64,000 nt of DNA from Gnetum montanum (taxonomy: Eukaryota; Streptophyta; Gnetopsida; Gnetales; Gnetaceae), in the NCBI GenBank assembly GCA_015680685.1, contig MNCI01000967.1, forward strand, positions 126,964 to 190,963, written 5' to 3'. The position numbers and the translations under genes were made by a program. How positions within the stretch are numbered: position 1 is the stretch's first letter; every line of letters starts with the position of its first letter. The notes under the pieces are model-generated. The model was not told the DNA's origin. It saw only the letters and a program-made list of their open reading frames with translations, and did not search any database. Positions 46,590-59,164 of the stretch are shown here, in pieces.

Positions 46590-47770
46590 TCATGTCTACT
46601 ATCCTAAATGCTCTGATGCCATAGGATTTAGTGTTCAAGAAAGGTCCTTCCCAGTTGGCCAAGAATTTGTTTGCATGCTCGTAGATCGCCTTGAGGACTA
46701 GATCACCTTCCTTGATCTTACACTTGGTTAAGTTATAGTGGTGTTTCCATTTCTACCTTTCTTGATATCACTTGATGTAGCAAGTGTTCACACTCATTGT
46801 TGTTCTACCGAATCTAGGTCCATGGCTCACATCTCCTTGTTTTGTTCATCATTGATGAAGTCAGATAAGACTACTTAGAGTGATGGCACCTATAATTGAA
46901 GAGGTAAAACAACTTTAGAATCATAAACTTGGCTATAAGGGATTACACTTGTTGTAGTTTGGAAGGTTGTTTAGTAAGCCCAAGTGCATGGACAAGGTGC
47001 TCATGCCACTTGTGCTCACTATTGGTTAACATCTTCTTGAGTAAGTTTATGATGACCTTATTGCTTGCTTTAGCTTGTCCATTGGCTTGAGGGTAGTATG
47101 GCAATAAGAAGGAGTGCTTAATGCCCAGGCCATGACAAAAATTCTTCATTTCTTGGCTACTAAACTGTGGCTCACTATCTATGACTATGATCATAGGTAT
47201 GCCAAAATAGGCTACAATGTTATTAAGAATGAATTTACAAACTTGTTTAGATGTTGTCTACCTTAGGGAAACAGCTTCAACCCACTTCATGAAGTATTTG
47301 GTTATAGTGATGATAAAGCTATGCCCTATATAAGACTTAGGCATTATAGGTCCAATGATATTCAACCCCCATCATTGATACAACAAAGTACTCTGAGTGT
47401 TGTGTAACTTAGTTGGTGGTAGGTGTATAAGGTTACTATGATGTTGACACGTATCACAGGTTTTGACCTTTTGCATGTAGTCACTTTTCATATAGGGCCA
47501 ATAGTAGCCTAACTATATGATCTTGGTGGCCATGGCTCTAGGTCCTATATGTCCTCGACATACACCCTCGTGAATCTCCTCTAGGACTATTTGGGCTTTG
47601 GTTTTACCTAAGCACACTAATAATATGCCATCATAGGATCATTGACATAATGTGTTATCACCTACTATGACATACTGTTCTGATTTTTTATGAACAACAT
47701 CCTTTTGAGCAGTAGTTAGGCCTTATGAAGATTCACCATGCATAAGGTAAAACTTGATATCATCATACCA
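46590..47770 (-). pseudogene. Ty3/Tat integrase, decayed
   Basis: On the - strand the N-terminal zinc-binding part shows LGYYWPYMKSDY and KTCDTCQHH (about 47,500-47,430). The core shows IIVIDSEPQFSSQEMKNF and PYYPQANGQAKASNKVI (47,194-47,070), and the C-terminal part EGDLVLKAIYEHANKF and NWEGPF (about 46,720-46,650). The catalytic Glu of the DDE triad, expected in 'NGQVEASNK', is Lys here. Several stops occur upstream. The enzyme would insert the element's cDNA; this copy is inactive. It is separated from the RNase H by an inserted LTR. Confidence 0.8.
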
Positions 47771-47818
47771 CTACTTTGGGGTAGCAGTATGAACTACAAT
47801 CACAAAGGTATCCTTAGT

Positions 47819-48647
47819 TGATGAGTGGCAAGGTACCCCTATGCCCAACCATACGAATCACAAGCATTCACATGCAATCCAATTGAATTTCATAGACCTT
47901 AAGTTCTCAAGTACACTGGTTCTAAGATGTGGAATCTAATTGTGATAATCATTGTCTTCTCAACTATACTTGTGGAGCTTAATTGTATGGTTAAGTATAA
48001 TTGAGGCACATGATTTTTATCATTTTATATTTTATAAGTTTAAACACCTAGAACAAGAATGAAAGGTAGAGGAATTTAATATCTAATTAATCTATTGCCT
48101 AGCTAGCCTAACACAAGTATTCATTCCCACTCTTCGAACACATCTTGAATGCATATAGTGCTATTGGGTTACCAAACGTTAAGTATTTCTTGGTATCCAA
48201 GTGCTACATCTATGCTCAAAGTGGTTGTGCTTGTGTTCATTAACAATTAGAAATTAATTACTTAATTAAAGTGCATTAAGGTAAAGTGCATGAATATTAA
48301 ATGAATTAAAAGAAACATTAATCTATTCTTAGTGCTGCAAGTATTATCAAAAGGGCTCATCTTTATTTCCATCACACTACTATGCTTAGGTACATAAGTG
48401 CTCGAACAAAGATCCAGACAAGCTTAGACTCTTGCTATGGGCACTCAAAAATATTCTAACTCTAGAATGGCTAAACTGCAAGAACTTCATTACTCTATGA
48501 CAAAAACTAATGCCCAAACTGTGTGCCCAAGCACTATATTTATAGGCTAACACAATATCAAATATTTGACATTGCATCCTAGGGTTTGATATCAGGTATT
48601 TGATATCATGTATCTGATATTGAAGAATGTCAAAACACAATTCATCA
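47819..48647 (-). mobile_element. Solo LTR of the A/B/C family inside the Tat polymerase gene (829 bp)
   Basis: The + strand starts TGATGAGTGGCAAGGTACCCC, the complement of the family's LTR 3' end, and stops at TTCATCA. It contains TATTTATAGG near 48,536, a GATATC/ATTTGATATC cluster at 48,555-48,622 and the block CTAAACTGC shared in position with LTR C. The length equals LTR B. Flanks TTAGT (47,814-47,818) and TCAGT (48,648-48,652) look like a target duplication with one change. No internal sequence is present, so it is a recombination-derived solo LTR. Confidence 0.85.
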
Positions 48648-48719
48648 TCAGTGTTCTATGTGATTGGGAATAGCATAATTCACAGTCAAGGTGAGAAACT
48701 TACTAAAAAAATCTGGCAT

Positions 48720-49070
48720 CATACTAAGGGCTAGCACTATAATGGCATCGACTATATGTTTGTAAATTGTTGAAATAGTTTCTTTCCTAGGTCATAGCAA
48801 GGTTGTAAATGTTTGGATTTACATGCATAAACCTTGGTTACTTGGTTAACCACAAGTTGTGAGTCACCTTTAATCATTAAGCATTTAATCCCTTGGTCAT
48901 GAGCTATCATCATTCCTCTAATCAAGCCCTCATACTCTACTACATTTTTGGTACATGGAAATTCAAATTAGTAAGCGAAGGGTTGGATTTCACCAGATGG
49001 AAATGTTATGATGGTAGTAGCATTAGTCCCATGGGTAGTTGAAGCTCCATCAAAGTGCATGAATGCCTAT
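48720..49070 (-). pseudogene. Second (archaeal-type) RNase H of the Tat element
   Basis: Reading leftward: HFDGASTTHGTNATTIITF, FPSGEIQPFAY, then FEFPCTKNVVEYEGLIRGM and IKGDSQLVVNQV. These are the D...E...D motifs of the additional RNase H known from the Tat lineage of Ty3 elements. At least one stop (TAA after FAY) breaks it. A second RNase H after the ordinary one is what assigns this element to Tat. Confidence 0.75.
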
Positions 49071-49560
49071 AATCCTTATGTACTTGGCTAATGATGTTAA
49101 TGTATTCATCAAGGAATTCAGGGTCTATGGTTGCATGGTCTTCTACTGGTGAAACAATAAGTTGTACAACTATGGATTAAGATTTCATTGATGCTTGAGA
49201 AACATAATGAAGGTTAGACTTTGCTGTTATGACTTTCCAATGGGCTATATAGCTATTGTCATAAATGTTGGTCATTATGGCTCTAAGCATGTTATCTCTA
49301 CAAATGACATTGACTTGGCTCCTAAAGAGGTAGTTTCTCCACTTCTTCAATGAGAAGATTAGGGCTATACAATACTTTCCCACTTCGATGTATTGTGTAT
49401 CATGAGCAACTTATGCATGGCTAAGGTAGTAAATTGGAAAATTTGCTCCATCATCTCATTTTTGACATAGTAGAGAGGCAACAGATGTGTTAGAAATGGA
49501 AAGATAGATGTAAAATAGTTTATCCTCTTGCGTAGGATACACAATCGATAGTTGTGCTAA
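49071..49560 (-). pseudogene. Ordinary RNase H region of the Tat element
   Basis: The frame at 49,383-49,177 reads KYCIALIFSLKKWRNYLFRS, then DNSYIAHWKVITAKSNLHYV. It corresponds to the end of the Ty3 RNase H, where 'RxARWQxxLxEFDI' is usual. The catalytic part upstream is poorly preserved. The + strand ORF lying over this neighbourhood is a shadow. Confidence 0.55.
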
Positions 49561-50172
49561 CTCTTGCTTAAGGTTTTCAAAGGCTTATTGACTTTGAGCC
49601 ATCCACTCATAGCAAGCTCCTTAAACAAGTATTTCATGGGTTGTAACTTATCTATAAGCCTAGCAATAAACCTACGGATAAATTACAATTTTCCTTGCAA
49701 TCCCCAAAGCTCCTTAAGGTTAGTGGGTGCAACCAAGTTGGATATGGCCTTAACCTTATTAGGATCAACACGTATTCCCACTTTGGATACTACAAAGGCA
49801 AACATCTTACCCTATTTTGACACTAAAGACACACTTTTTGGGATTAATCCTAAGCTCATACTTGAGACATTGTTTAAGTACAAGGTTAAGAATGGTCATT
49901 GGCTGCTTTGGACTTAACAACTATATCATCTATGTAATCGTTGAGAAAACTTAGCATATAATCACTAAAGATATGTCATAACTCTTTGGTAGATTAATCT
50001 AGCATTCTTAAGGCTGAAGGACATCATAGTATAACAAAAGGTAATCCAAGGGGTCATGAAGATCATACTGGGTTGATGCTCTAGGTTAATCCTAATTTGG
50101 TTGTATCTAGAGAACCCATCCATAAAGGATAATAAGGCTTGACCAATACATGTGATAAGGTTATATTTTGCT
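49561..50172 (-). pseudogene. Ty3/Tat reverse transcriptase, C-terminal part
   Basis: It begins abruptly near 50,170 with LLSFMDGFSRYNQIRIN, then FMTPWITFCYTMMSFSLKNA, a catalytic-box region FLNDYIDDIVVKSKA (about 49,935-49,895, via a frameshift), and VSKVGIRVDPNKVKAISNL, followed by LKELWGLQGKLQFIRRFIAR. These are canonical Ty3 motifs. The N-terminal half of the domain is missing at the border with the + strand insertion. Several stops and frameshifts make it inactive. Confidence 0.75.
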
Positions 50173-50229
50173 AGTTTTAAACCTTATCAAGCCATGGTTT
50201 AAGGCTACAAAGATGATAGGTGAGTTTAG

Positions 50230-53160
50230 GCACCTATTAAGGCTATTTTAAGGCTATTTAGGCCAAAAGCAAGGTTTTTTGGGTGCCCATGCTGGTCAAC
50301 ATGGGTGGGGTGACCCCCAACATGGATGGAATAGCCAAGTTCTTTCCTAGGTTGTTCTTAAGTAGTTTTCAACTCCAGATATCTTGCATGGTTAGCGCAA
50401 TGAGATAGGGAAGGAAATAGGTCAATTTTGGTATTAATTTCAACCCCTAGAAATTTTTGTTGAGGCCTAGATCTACTACCCACACTAGAGCAATGTTGAC
50501 CAGCATGGCCCTAGTGTGGCTCTCAAGAAAAATGGATTTTGTGGCATCCAAAGGATCAACATTAAGGTTCTGAGATCTTCCTAAGGTAACGTAGGGCTAG
50601 ACCAGTCAAGATCGATCATTTCAGAGGTCAAAAGTAGTAAAAAAACATAGGTCTTAAGGTTATACCCCATAAAGCCATGTTGGCTAGTATGGATGGTAGG
50701 GGTCTTAGCATGAAAGATTTAGATCTAGGATATTATGCGGTCAAATAGGGTCAATCCCACTAGAGCCAAGGTTATGTAGTTGTGGGCTTCCTATTCAAGT
50801 TTTGAGGTCATTTAAGGGATGTTGTGTGTGTTGAACTAAGTTGGAGGCTTCTCCCACACTAGGGCCACATTGGCTAGTGTGGCTTAGTGTGGGCACTCTT
50901 GCTTTTAGGCTTCAGGATGGCTTTAGAGATAAATTGACTAAGTTTTGAGGTAGTTAGGGTTGCAAATAGTGATACTTGAGATTCTTGATAAAAAATGGCT
51001 AGGTTTGATGGCTACTTGAGGTAAGGTATTGTTATAACTTCTTGAGCCACATTGAATAACATTACTTTAGTGTGGATGAGGGGATTTGGTGGGTTTCAAA
51101 GGTCAAAACAAGGTTTACTAGCTATCAATTCAAGGTTGTGAGGTTCTAGGCTTTACAATACTAGTTTTTTGGCCTCTGGGGATGTCAAAGTACTGCTAAA
51201 AGTAGTAAGGTAGCTTACCTACATTTGAGCCACATTACCCAGCATGGCCTAGGCCTCCCATAGCATAGATACCTTATGATATCAAGTTTTGGTAGGCTTT
51301 CATAGCAAATGAATCATGCATGTGAGCCCCTAGGATTACCAATGTTACTAATTAAGGTTTAGGGTAAAAATAGGTAGTTTAGAAGGCCTTTGGATTATCC
51401 TAGAAGTTGTCCCTCCCTGGAGCAACACTAGGCCACATTGGCTAGTGTGGCCCTAGTGTAGGTGAACTAAGGGGCTTAGATTTTTGCAAATTTTGACTAG
51501 TTTCCTTGAGTTTTATGGCCTTTGAAGGTGCTAATAGGGCCGTAGGGTTAGGGTAATATAATTTAAAGTCTTTTTGATGCATCCATGAGCCTTTCATGGG
51601 CCTCCCTTAAGGTACCCATGCTGGATATACATTGGTCAATGTGGGTGAGGGGGGTTCCCAGTGTGGGGATGGGAGTGGTAAAGGATTTTAGCTAATTTTG
51701 ACAGTTTTTTGGTTGCCAAAGACTCTAGGAAGGTTGGGAGGTTAGCACATGTTGATTTTGGGGTTGATCTTGGTAATCCATGGTAATGCCTTAGTCATCC
51801 ATGCTAGCATAACACTATCTAGCATGGATGGGATTCCCCCTCAATATGGTTCCACTGAGATTCATGGTTTTAGACATTTTTATCTAGATTCAACAAGGTT
51901 TTAGAGCTATTAGAGGTTATAGGGGTCGATGGCCAAGATTTGGCATCAAAATTGACTAATTTAAGGGTTCCTTGGTGATTTTTGTAGTCATCCCCACTTG
52001 AGCCATGCTGGGTAGCATGGCCCCAATGTGGATGGAAGGGAATGATATATTTTTACCATTTTGATTGATCTCATGGTGTTTGATGGATTTGGGAGATTCC
52101 GATAGGGTTTTGAGGTCATTAGAGTAGGTTTCAAGGCTATTTTCAGTTATAAATGGGGTTTTATGACTTATCCCCAAAGTACCCATGCTAGACCCATACT
52201 TGCTAGCATGAGTGGGGAGTTCCTCAACATGGTTAAGGTTTAAGACATGAATTTTGACTCAAATTTCCACATCTGTCAACTATCGAAGACCATGGAGGGG
52301 TGTTTAGGCTATTAAAGTGGGTTTTATGGTCATTTAAGGCACAAAAGGACTTTTATCATTTATTCCTAGGGCATTCATGCTCTACCCATGCTAGCCAACA
52401 TGGCTAGGGGGTTCCCAATGTGGGAAGGATGGATGATGCTCATTTCAACTTGTTTTTGATTATGTTTAAGTTACCAAAGGTTGACAAGGGGTGTTAAAGT
52501 TAAAATAGGGTCATTGGGTGGTTGATTTTAGGGTTTTGAGGTTATACCCCATCCCTCCACATTGGGACCATATTGGATAGTGTGGGTGAAGCCACTCTTT
52601 ATGTGACTTTACCAAATCTAAAAGTTTTAAGAACTTTCAACGAGGTTTGATAAGGTTTAGAAGCTTTTTGATGTGATTGAAGGGGTTTTAGGCCATGTGG
52701 ACCAACTTTGAGGTTGAATCAAGGCTTGGTGGATACTAGAGAGTGGGCATGGATGTTGTACCCATCTTGGCAATGCTAGGCTAGTGTGGATGAGACCTAG
52801 CTTAGTGTGGTTGCCCAAAGTGGTAAGTTTTATGAAGGTTTTACCCCTTGTTGTGGTTTGGGATTTGGTGGTCTTAATTGCAGTTGCCAAAAATGGCAAA
52901 GGGGCTAAGGTTGTAAGGCTATGGAATGGAGGAGGTAAGGACCCACACTAGATCCATGCTACTAGTGTGGGTGAGAGAGAGAGAGAGAGAGAGGGGGGAT
53001 AAGGTTAGAACATGATTGTATGGGTTCCAAGGGGTCCAAACCTTAGCATAGAGAAGGTTTTTAAGCTTGGAACACACTTTACATGGGAGGCATTTGGTGG
53101 GCCCATATCAAATTTCAAAATTTTGAATCTTGGTGCTAACTCCCACCATCCTAATGTTGG
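50230..53160. repeat. Degenerate ~189 bp tandem repeat array, about 15 units
   Basis: Each unit carries a core such as CCCACACTAGGGCCACATTG followed by GCTAGTGTGG, or CCCATGCTAGCC...AACATGG, often able to pair with itself. Cores occur near 50,290, 50,478, 50,682, 50,854, 51,040, 51,228, 51,418, 51,613, 51,798, 51,990, 52,178, 52,372, 52,553, 52,755 and 52,940. The spacing is 172-204 bp, on average about 189. Between cores lie AGGTTTTTAGG/GAGGTCATTTAAGG-type words. Units are strongly diverged. A (GA)n tract lies at 52,972-52,993. Tandem arrays are known in untranslated parts of Tat/Ogre elements. Confidence 0.75.
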
Positions 53161-53460
53161 TTGGACTTTTCCTCCTCTACACTACTAGTGCACCATGAGT
53201 TTCAGTGCATGGATTTGGAAATGGGGGTATGCAAGAGGGTGCCTAGGTTTAGATGTAGTTTTAATGGTAAATTTGCCTAAAAATCACATAAAATTCTCAT
53301 TATTCTCATCATAGTGCATTGGTTCAGAGCTCTTATAGCGATCTTGCTTCTAAAACTGCTCATCCTTCAATGTGGTTGCTTTAGGCTCTTTTCCCAGGTA
53401 GTGTTTCTACCAAGAACCTTAATATTTTCAAGGTTTCTTTAGCATTGATACCAAGCACCA

Positions 53461-56400
53461 TGAAGAAAAGGGGGAGCAGTAGGAAAAATCTAGTTTTAGA
53501 AGATGTAGATGTAGTAGCCAAGGGAATTTCTCACCTTTCATGGCCCATGATAGGGCAAGGTTCAGTTGTAATCACCCTAAGGTAGGCCAATGGTAGTCAT
53601 GTTCTTTGTGTTTCTAGTAGTTTTTTACTAGTTTTTTGGTTTGGGATGAGGCCATTTTTCTAGATCTAGGTTATTATGTTCTATAAAATTTAATTTTTAT
53701 GAAATCCTACCTTGTATTTTACTGGCTTCTACATGTATCTAGGGTTACTTGGTCATTTGGATTTTGGCTTATGTAGTTTTTAAATTAGGTTTTGTCAATT
53801 TTTATGTGTTTTTTATTGTTTTATTTAAAAAAGCAACCCTACTTGTGAATTTTTGATTAAGAAAATAGCTATGAATTGATAAATTATAAAGTTTTGGGTT
53901 TTTAGTACTAAGGTTTAGGTTTCTATTGGCTATGGTTTTATTTAATTTGGAGTTGTGGTTAATCTGTAATGAGTTTTTTTGGCTATCATATGGTTGTGTT
54001 TTTATGCTATTTTTAGTTTTCATGGAAGTTCATGAATTGTTTTTGAAAAAATGGTAGGGATTTTGTATGTTTTCTAGCATGAGTATTTAAGTCTCATATT
54101 AGGTTTTCAAAGGTCTCTGAATCACTATAATTGGGTTTAAAATGAATTGTTGGTGAAATTTCTGTAGAACTTGCATAGAAAGGGGTTTTGTCATGATGGC
54201 ATGGTTCATGTTATGTTGGCTACATTTTCTATAAAAATGTCTAAGAATTTTTAAGTTTTCTAATTATCACTATGTAGTTCATGATCGCAGGATTCCAATG
54301 GTGGTGAAATCACTAGAATTAGAGCTACTATTGCTTTTTAGTTAGTTTTTCTGTATAGTCATGAAAATTTAATGTTTTTAGGTTGTAGTGGTTTTGCCCC
54401 TTGGAGATGGACAATGTTGACACATTGCATGATTTTTCTTGCTAGCTTCCCATACCCTTGGGGATATTAGGAGATGTTAGAAGGGTTCTAAACTTAGTTT
54501 CATGGCTATTGATTTTTTTTACTATTTTTAGAAGTGATTTTTTATGGCAATTTTCTAGGTTTTGAAGGTGTTGTTGTATGAATGTTATTCAAACTAAGAC
54601 ATGGTTTGGCCTTTTAAGTTAATCATGTAAATGTTATTGTGTTTTTTCTATGATGTCCAAGGGTAGTGTAGGCCATGATCATGTTGATTTCCTAGAAATT
54701 TTTGAAGGAAATTTGGCTAATATTCTATAGGTTTTTATGGTGTCTAGTTTCACCATCAACTAGGATGTTTAGGCAAAATTGCCTAAGAAATTCTAAGTAT
54801 GGTATGGGTGTATACTTGGTTATAATTGTTGTTATTTTTAGTTTGGCTAATGTTTTACCTAACTGCTATTGATATGGTTCTAACATTGTGTTTTTCTTTC
54901 TTTAAATGGCTTTTCTTAAGCCCATCCTGATCATAGTTGAGCTTTTGAGGGTTCTATGTTGTGTTAACCTTTTCAAGCCTAATAATCCCCTAGTTGATTT
55001 GATTTTTGAGTAGGGTTTCCTATGGTTCTTGCTAGGGGTAAGGGAATTCCTTTCCTACCTCCTCCAAAACTTTAGTATGATGTTGTGATCATGCTTGTTT
55101 ATGCACATGGCTAGGGTCATAGTGGAGACCCCAATATCCTAATCATCCAATAGGATCATCAAATTCATAATGGATGATTCTGAGATGCATACATAAGGGA
55201 GTTGTATGATAGTATAGAAATCCTTGGAACTCACAAGCTAGCACAAATATGAACATGCCAGAGTATTCTTAGTATAATGCTAACAATACTTTGATAGTGG
55301 TGCACTGGGCCCACACATTGTCCTAGAATCCTCTTGGTATAGTGTACCATTTGGTTGGGTGAGTATGGTTGTAACTTTTGTTTTATTTATTTTTAATTGT
55401 TCTACCTATCTTTCCTTAGCATTATGTTTTTCTAATTTTCTAAATGCTACACATCCTGCAGGTACTAGTAGCAAGGGTTTGATCAAGAATGGCCAAACCT
55501 TAGAGGTGGCTTAGACTACAATTAGTGTATTTACCCAAGGCCCTAAGATAAGATACATAGTGGTTGATCATTTGAAGGGAGGTTTTCACAAATACACCCA
55601 AACCTTTACCCCATCCTTTAAGAGGTGTGTGGCTACTGAAGCAACTCACAGCTTCTAGGAGGCCCTGAAATACCTTGTAGCATTGGATACCATCATCGAG
55701 ACCTCAATAAAACCCTTGCCTTGTAAGAAGAAGAGAGGTAAGAAAAAAAAATATGGTTTTAGCTAAGTTAACATTTTCATGGCTATACACTTTTAGGCTA
55801 TTTTTGTTCTAAGTGGTCTAATGATTTTGATCTATTGTTCTTGTATCTAGGTTATAGATGATGGTTTCATGTCTTAGCTAACAAGATATTTTTGTTATCT
55901 AGTAGGGGCTTCCACCTCTTCTAGCCTTACTTTGACCATTTCAAGATGTGTTGAGGGGACCCTCATTATGAAATGCATTGGTTGAGGGGACAATTACCTA
56001 GATGTATTCAAGCATGCATTACTCCTGTATGTTTGCTTGATCTCTTCATGATGCCTATCCTTGCCATTTTATGATGAATGTCATTAACTTATTTGATGAA
56101 GGGGCCAATAAGTTCATTACCAAGTTGTGTGGTGTACCCATATTCATATCCATTGATGAGGCTTTCTTCTATGATCTCTTTGGTGTTCCCACTAAAGGGA
56201 TGAAGGTTTCCACCAAATTGGTTAAGGAGGCAGGCCACTATGAGGAGGTAGAGGCATGGTCTACCACTCATCATGGCCATTTTAGATTGTTCGTGGATGA
56301 TTTCTAGGTGCCAAAAGCAAGGGAGTCTTATCCCTTATTTTGATTCCATGCCTTTCCTAAATTGTTCTCATAGAAGAAGGTGATTAGTATTGTCATGCAT

Positions 56401-58430
56401 GGATCATGATGAAGGTCCTAGGAGAAGGTACTCTATTTGAGTGGGCTACTCACTTGGCACTTGGGTTATGTGAGGAAATCCTCAAACTCCATGAGGATAT
56501 CTCCATCATATGCCACATGAACTATGCATTTTTTGTGGCATATTTGAAGAGATTCACAAAGCTCTTGGTGGTGAGGAAGGATGGGTGATGGGTATGCTAA
56601 GACCTATCCAAACTCTCTAGGCCTTAGATAGAGCACATTTATCCAGCAATGCAAGCCTAGAACCTAGCAAAGGAGATGGGTGACTTGCTAACCATCACCA
56701 CTAAAGAAGTTAGTGATAGGTGGTATGTTTCCCTTAACAACATAGGGGTCGAGCCTCATGTCAATTGCACTAACATTGAGAGGGCTAAAGAGCATTGTGT
56801 TGAGGTTGATAGGGCAGCCAAAACAAAGTTGAAATGACCCATGGAGGAGGTAGCACCAACAATAGAACAACCTTCTAAGTGAAGGTTCACATTGAAGCTT
56901 TACAAGGATCACCATGTGGTTATTGGTATGTTGCTAACTTTTGGCTATGTTTTGGTTTTTTCTATATTTTAAGTTATAAGGTTATAATGTTATAACGTTG
57001 GTAAGTTGTTCTAATATTTTTGGTTGTTACTATCCTTGCAAACAAGTAATAGGACATGTTAGCCTAAGCCACAAAAATAGTAGAGGAGTAGAGGCATGCA
57101 GAGGAGGCTCTGCTATAGTCACATGAGGAGAAGGGATTGGCTAATGTGGTGTTGGATGAATTGGATGCCTTGTTTGGTGAGCTACTACTAGGGGAACCCC
57201 CCATCATCATCCTAGAGGAGGAAGAGCCAAGTATGCATACACCTTAGTGCTACTCGTTATAGTTTATGGTTTTATGTTTGCTATTTCTTCAAAATGTTTG
57301 ATTATTGTTATGCTTGTTATAGTTCTTGAGCCATAGGTTGAGGCCTCTACACCTACATTTTGCATGAAACCATGGGTAGAGGTTTTAGAAAATATGGAGT
57401 TTATGCATGGAGTGGCTAAGGACATCATTGATCAATTGCAATAGGTTTCTCCTGAGATCAGTAAGAACTTTGTGTTATGGTTTTTTTTATTTCTATTTGG
57501 TTTCTAGATGTATATTTGGCTATAATTTTTTTCTTGAGGTTATTCATGTCATATATTGTGCTTATGGTTATATTTTCAAATCCCTATGGGAGAAAGTTGT
57601 GGCCTTGAAGGAGGAGAACAAGAGGCAAGTCCAAATGATTACTGATCTTTAGGATTATGAGAACTTTGTGGAAGCCCAAGTGAGTAACACAAAGAGATTA
57701 CAAACCAAGGATATCATGTGGGCTCGCTACTAGAATACCATCCATGACAAGGTTAACCTTGCTAGGGAGATGACAAAGTAATGGATGGAGATGGACCTCA
57801 TCTCCCAAAAAATCAGGAACTAGAAAGATTATTGTGCTTGGGTCCTAGAGTGAGGCTAGGCATAAAAAGATTACAAAAGAAAGTACAAGGCTGATTGGGA
57901 AGCATATCTTAAGTGGCTTAAGGAGGAGATGACTGAACAGCCCAAGATGGATTTGTTCATCAAGGGGATTCAATCCAAGAGTGCTTGCAAGCTCTTTGAA
58001 ATTACTATCATGGTGGTTGAATGTCCTAATCCTTAAGATTGTATGGCTACAGGTGAGGTTTCTATGGCCATGGTGTCATGGGAGCCATCCACATGAATGG
58101 ATTTTGATGTGATAAATATCCTTGTAGGTATTAATCTTGGGGATGTGGATTGGGCACACATGAAAGAAGACTAGATCCTCCATTTCTTGGATGTTGATCT
58201 TGTACATCTTTCTCCAGAGTTCATTGAGCTAGATTCCCCATAGGTTTGATTATTTTCATACGTGATGTTGCTTTAGTCTCACTTAGGTTATAGGCTTTCT
58301 TATGTCATGGGTTAGTTAGTGATTAGTCTTATGTTATTATATTTTAGACACTAGGTGATAGTGATGGCCCCAATAGCAAGGATGGGGATGATCCACCACT
58401 TTCTTCTCTACATGCCCCCTAGCATCACTA
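53461..58430 (+). pseudogene. Intron-containing accessory pseudogene inside the Tat element
   Basis: A probable first exon (ATG at 53,461, MKKRGSSRKNLVLEDVDVV) ends at a donor AAG|GTAGG near 53,582. Later exon-like blocks are bounded by acceptors (CATCCTGCAG near 55,460) and donors (GAGAG|GTAAG near 55,740, ATTG|GTATG near 56,926, CCAA|GTATG near 57,233, ATCA|GTAAG near 57,460). The central block reads MMNVINLFDEGANKFITKLCG (cut here), VPIFISIDEAFFYDLFGVP, then heptad-rich segments at 57,590-57,970. Stops, mostly TAG, are scattered through it. VPIFISIDEAFFYDLFGVP aligns in pattern with VSISFLVKAITKALNIP of element A. It runs antisense to the surrounding gag-pol. Confidence 0.55.
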
Positions 58431-59164
58431 GTTGCTCATTTTAAATTTTTCTTGTTGATGATCACATGATGTTTAATGTTATTGACGTTGATGGCTAGTG
58501 TTAGCCAAGATTTTAGTTGTAGACATTTTCATGATTACTATTTAATGTTTGAACATTTTTCCACACAGTGTGGCCATGGCTATTCTTGTTGTAAACATAT
58601 TAAATTTTGAGTTTCGATTTTAATTTTGGCTATATTAGTTTGATGTTATGGTCTTAGGATTTTATATGTAAATGGTGTTTAAGGCTACAATGAATAGGTT
58701 ATAATATTGTAAAAAAAAGGTTGAAGCATCTAGGTAATAACGCTATAGGCTAAAACATGAAATAAGGTAACATGTTGCTTGCTAGTTTTAGGTTATGGCA
58801 GGTCATATGATGTTGCTAGTTTTAGGCCTTAGAGGGTCATGGTTGTTGCTAGTTTTAGGCCATGTTGGGCCTACCTTGTACAAAGGAAAACATATTTTTT
58901 TTCCTATTTTATGTTTTAAAGTTTCTATGAGGTTTTTTGTGTTTATATTGTGCTAAAAAAGAGGCTTTAATAAAAAAAATACAAATAAAAGATAAATTCC
59001 TAGGCTGTATGCAAAAGAAAGTTTAACATAAAGCAAAAAAAATGACATATATAGGAAACATGAAATCTAGGTTAACAGGCTATAGGTACATATGGTTACA
59101 AGGTCACAAGTGCATATCATGGGAGGAGCAAGGATGTACATCACTTGGGCAAATGTTTCCTAGT
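58431..59164. other. AT-rich border between accessory pseudogene and protease
   Basis: Non-coding. It includes three spaced copies of TGCTAGTTTTAGG (58,780-58,855) and A/T-rich runs at 58,890-59,050. The left border of the interruption (about 50,172-50,200) also has GCTAGTTTTAAACC and TTTAAGGCTACA, so these may be the ends of one inserted unit; the match is too short to be sure. Confidence 0.4.

Noticed and set aside
49564-49917. 117-codon + strand ORF
   Set aside because: Antisense shadow of the reverse transcriptase on the - strand.
50290-52980. Periodic array considered as CRISPR-like
   Set aside because: Plant nuclear context, strongly diverged units, no constant repeat or spacer lengths and no cas genes. 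It is a degenerate tandem repeat.
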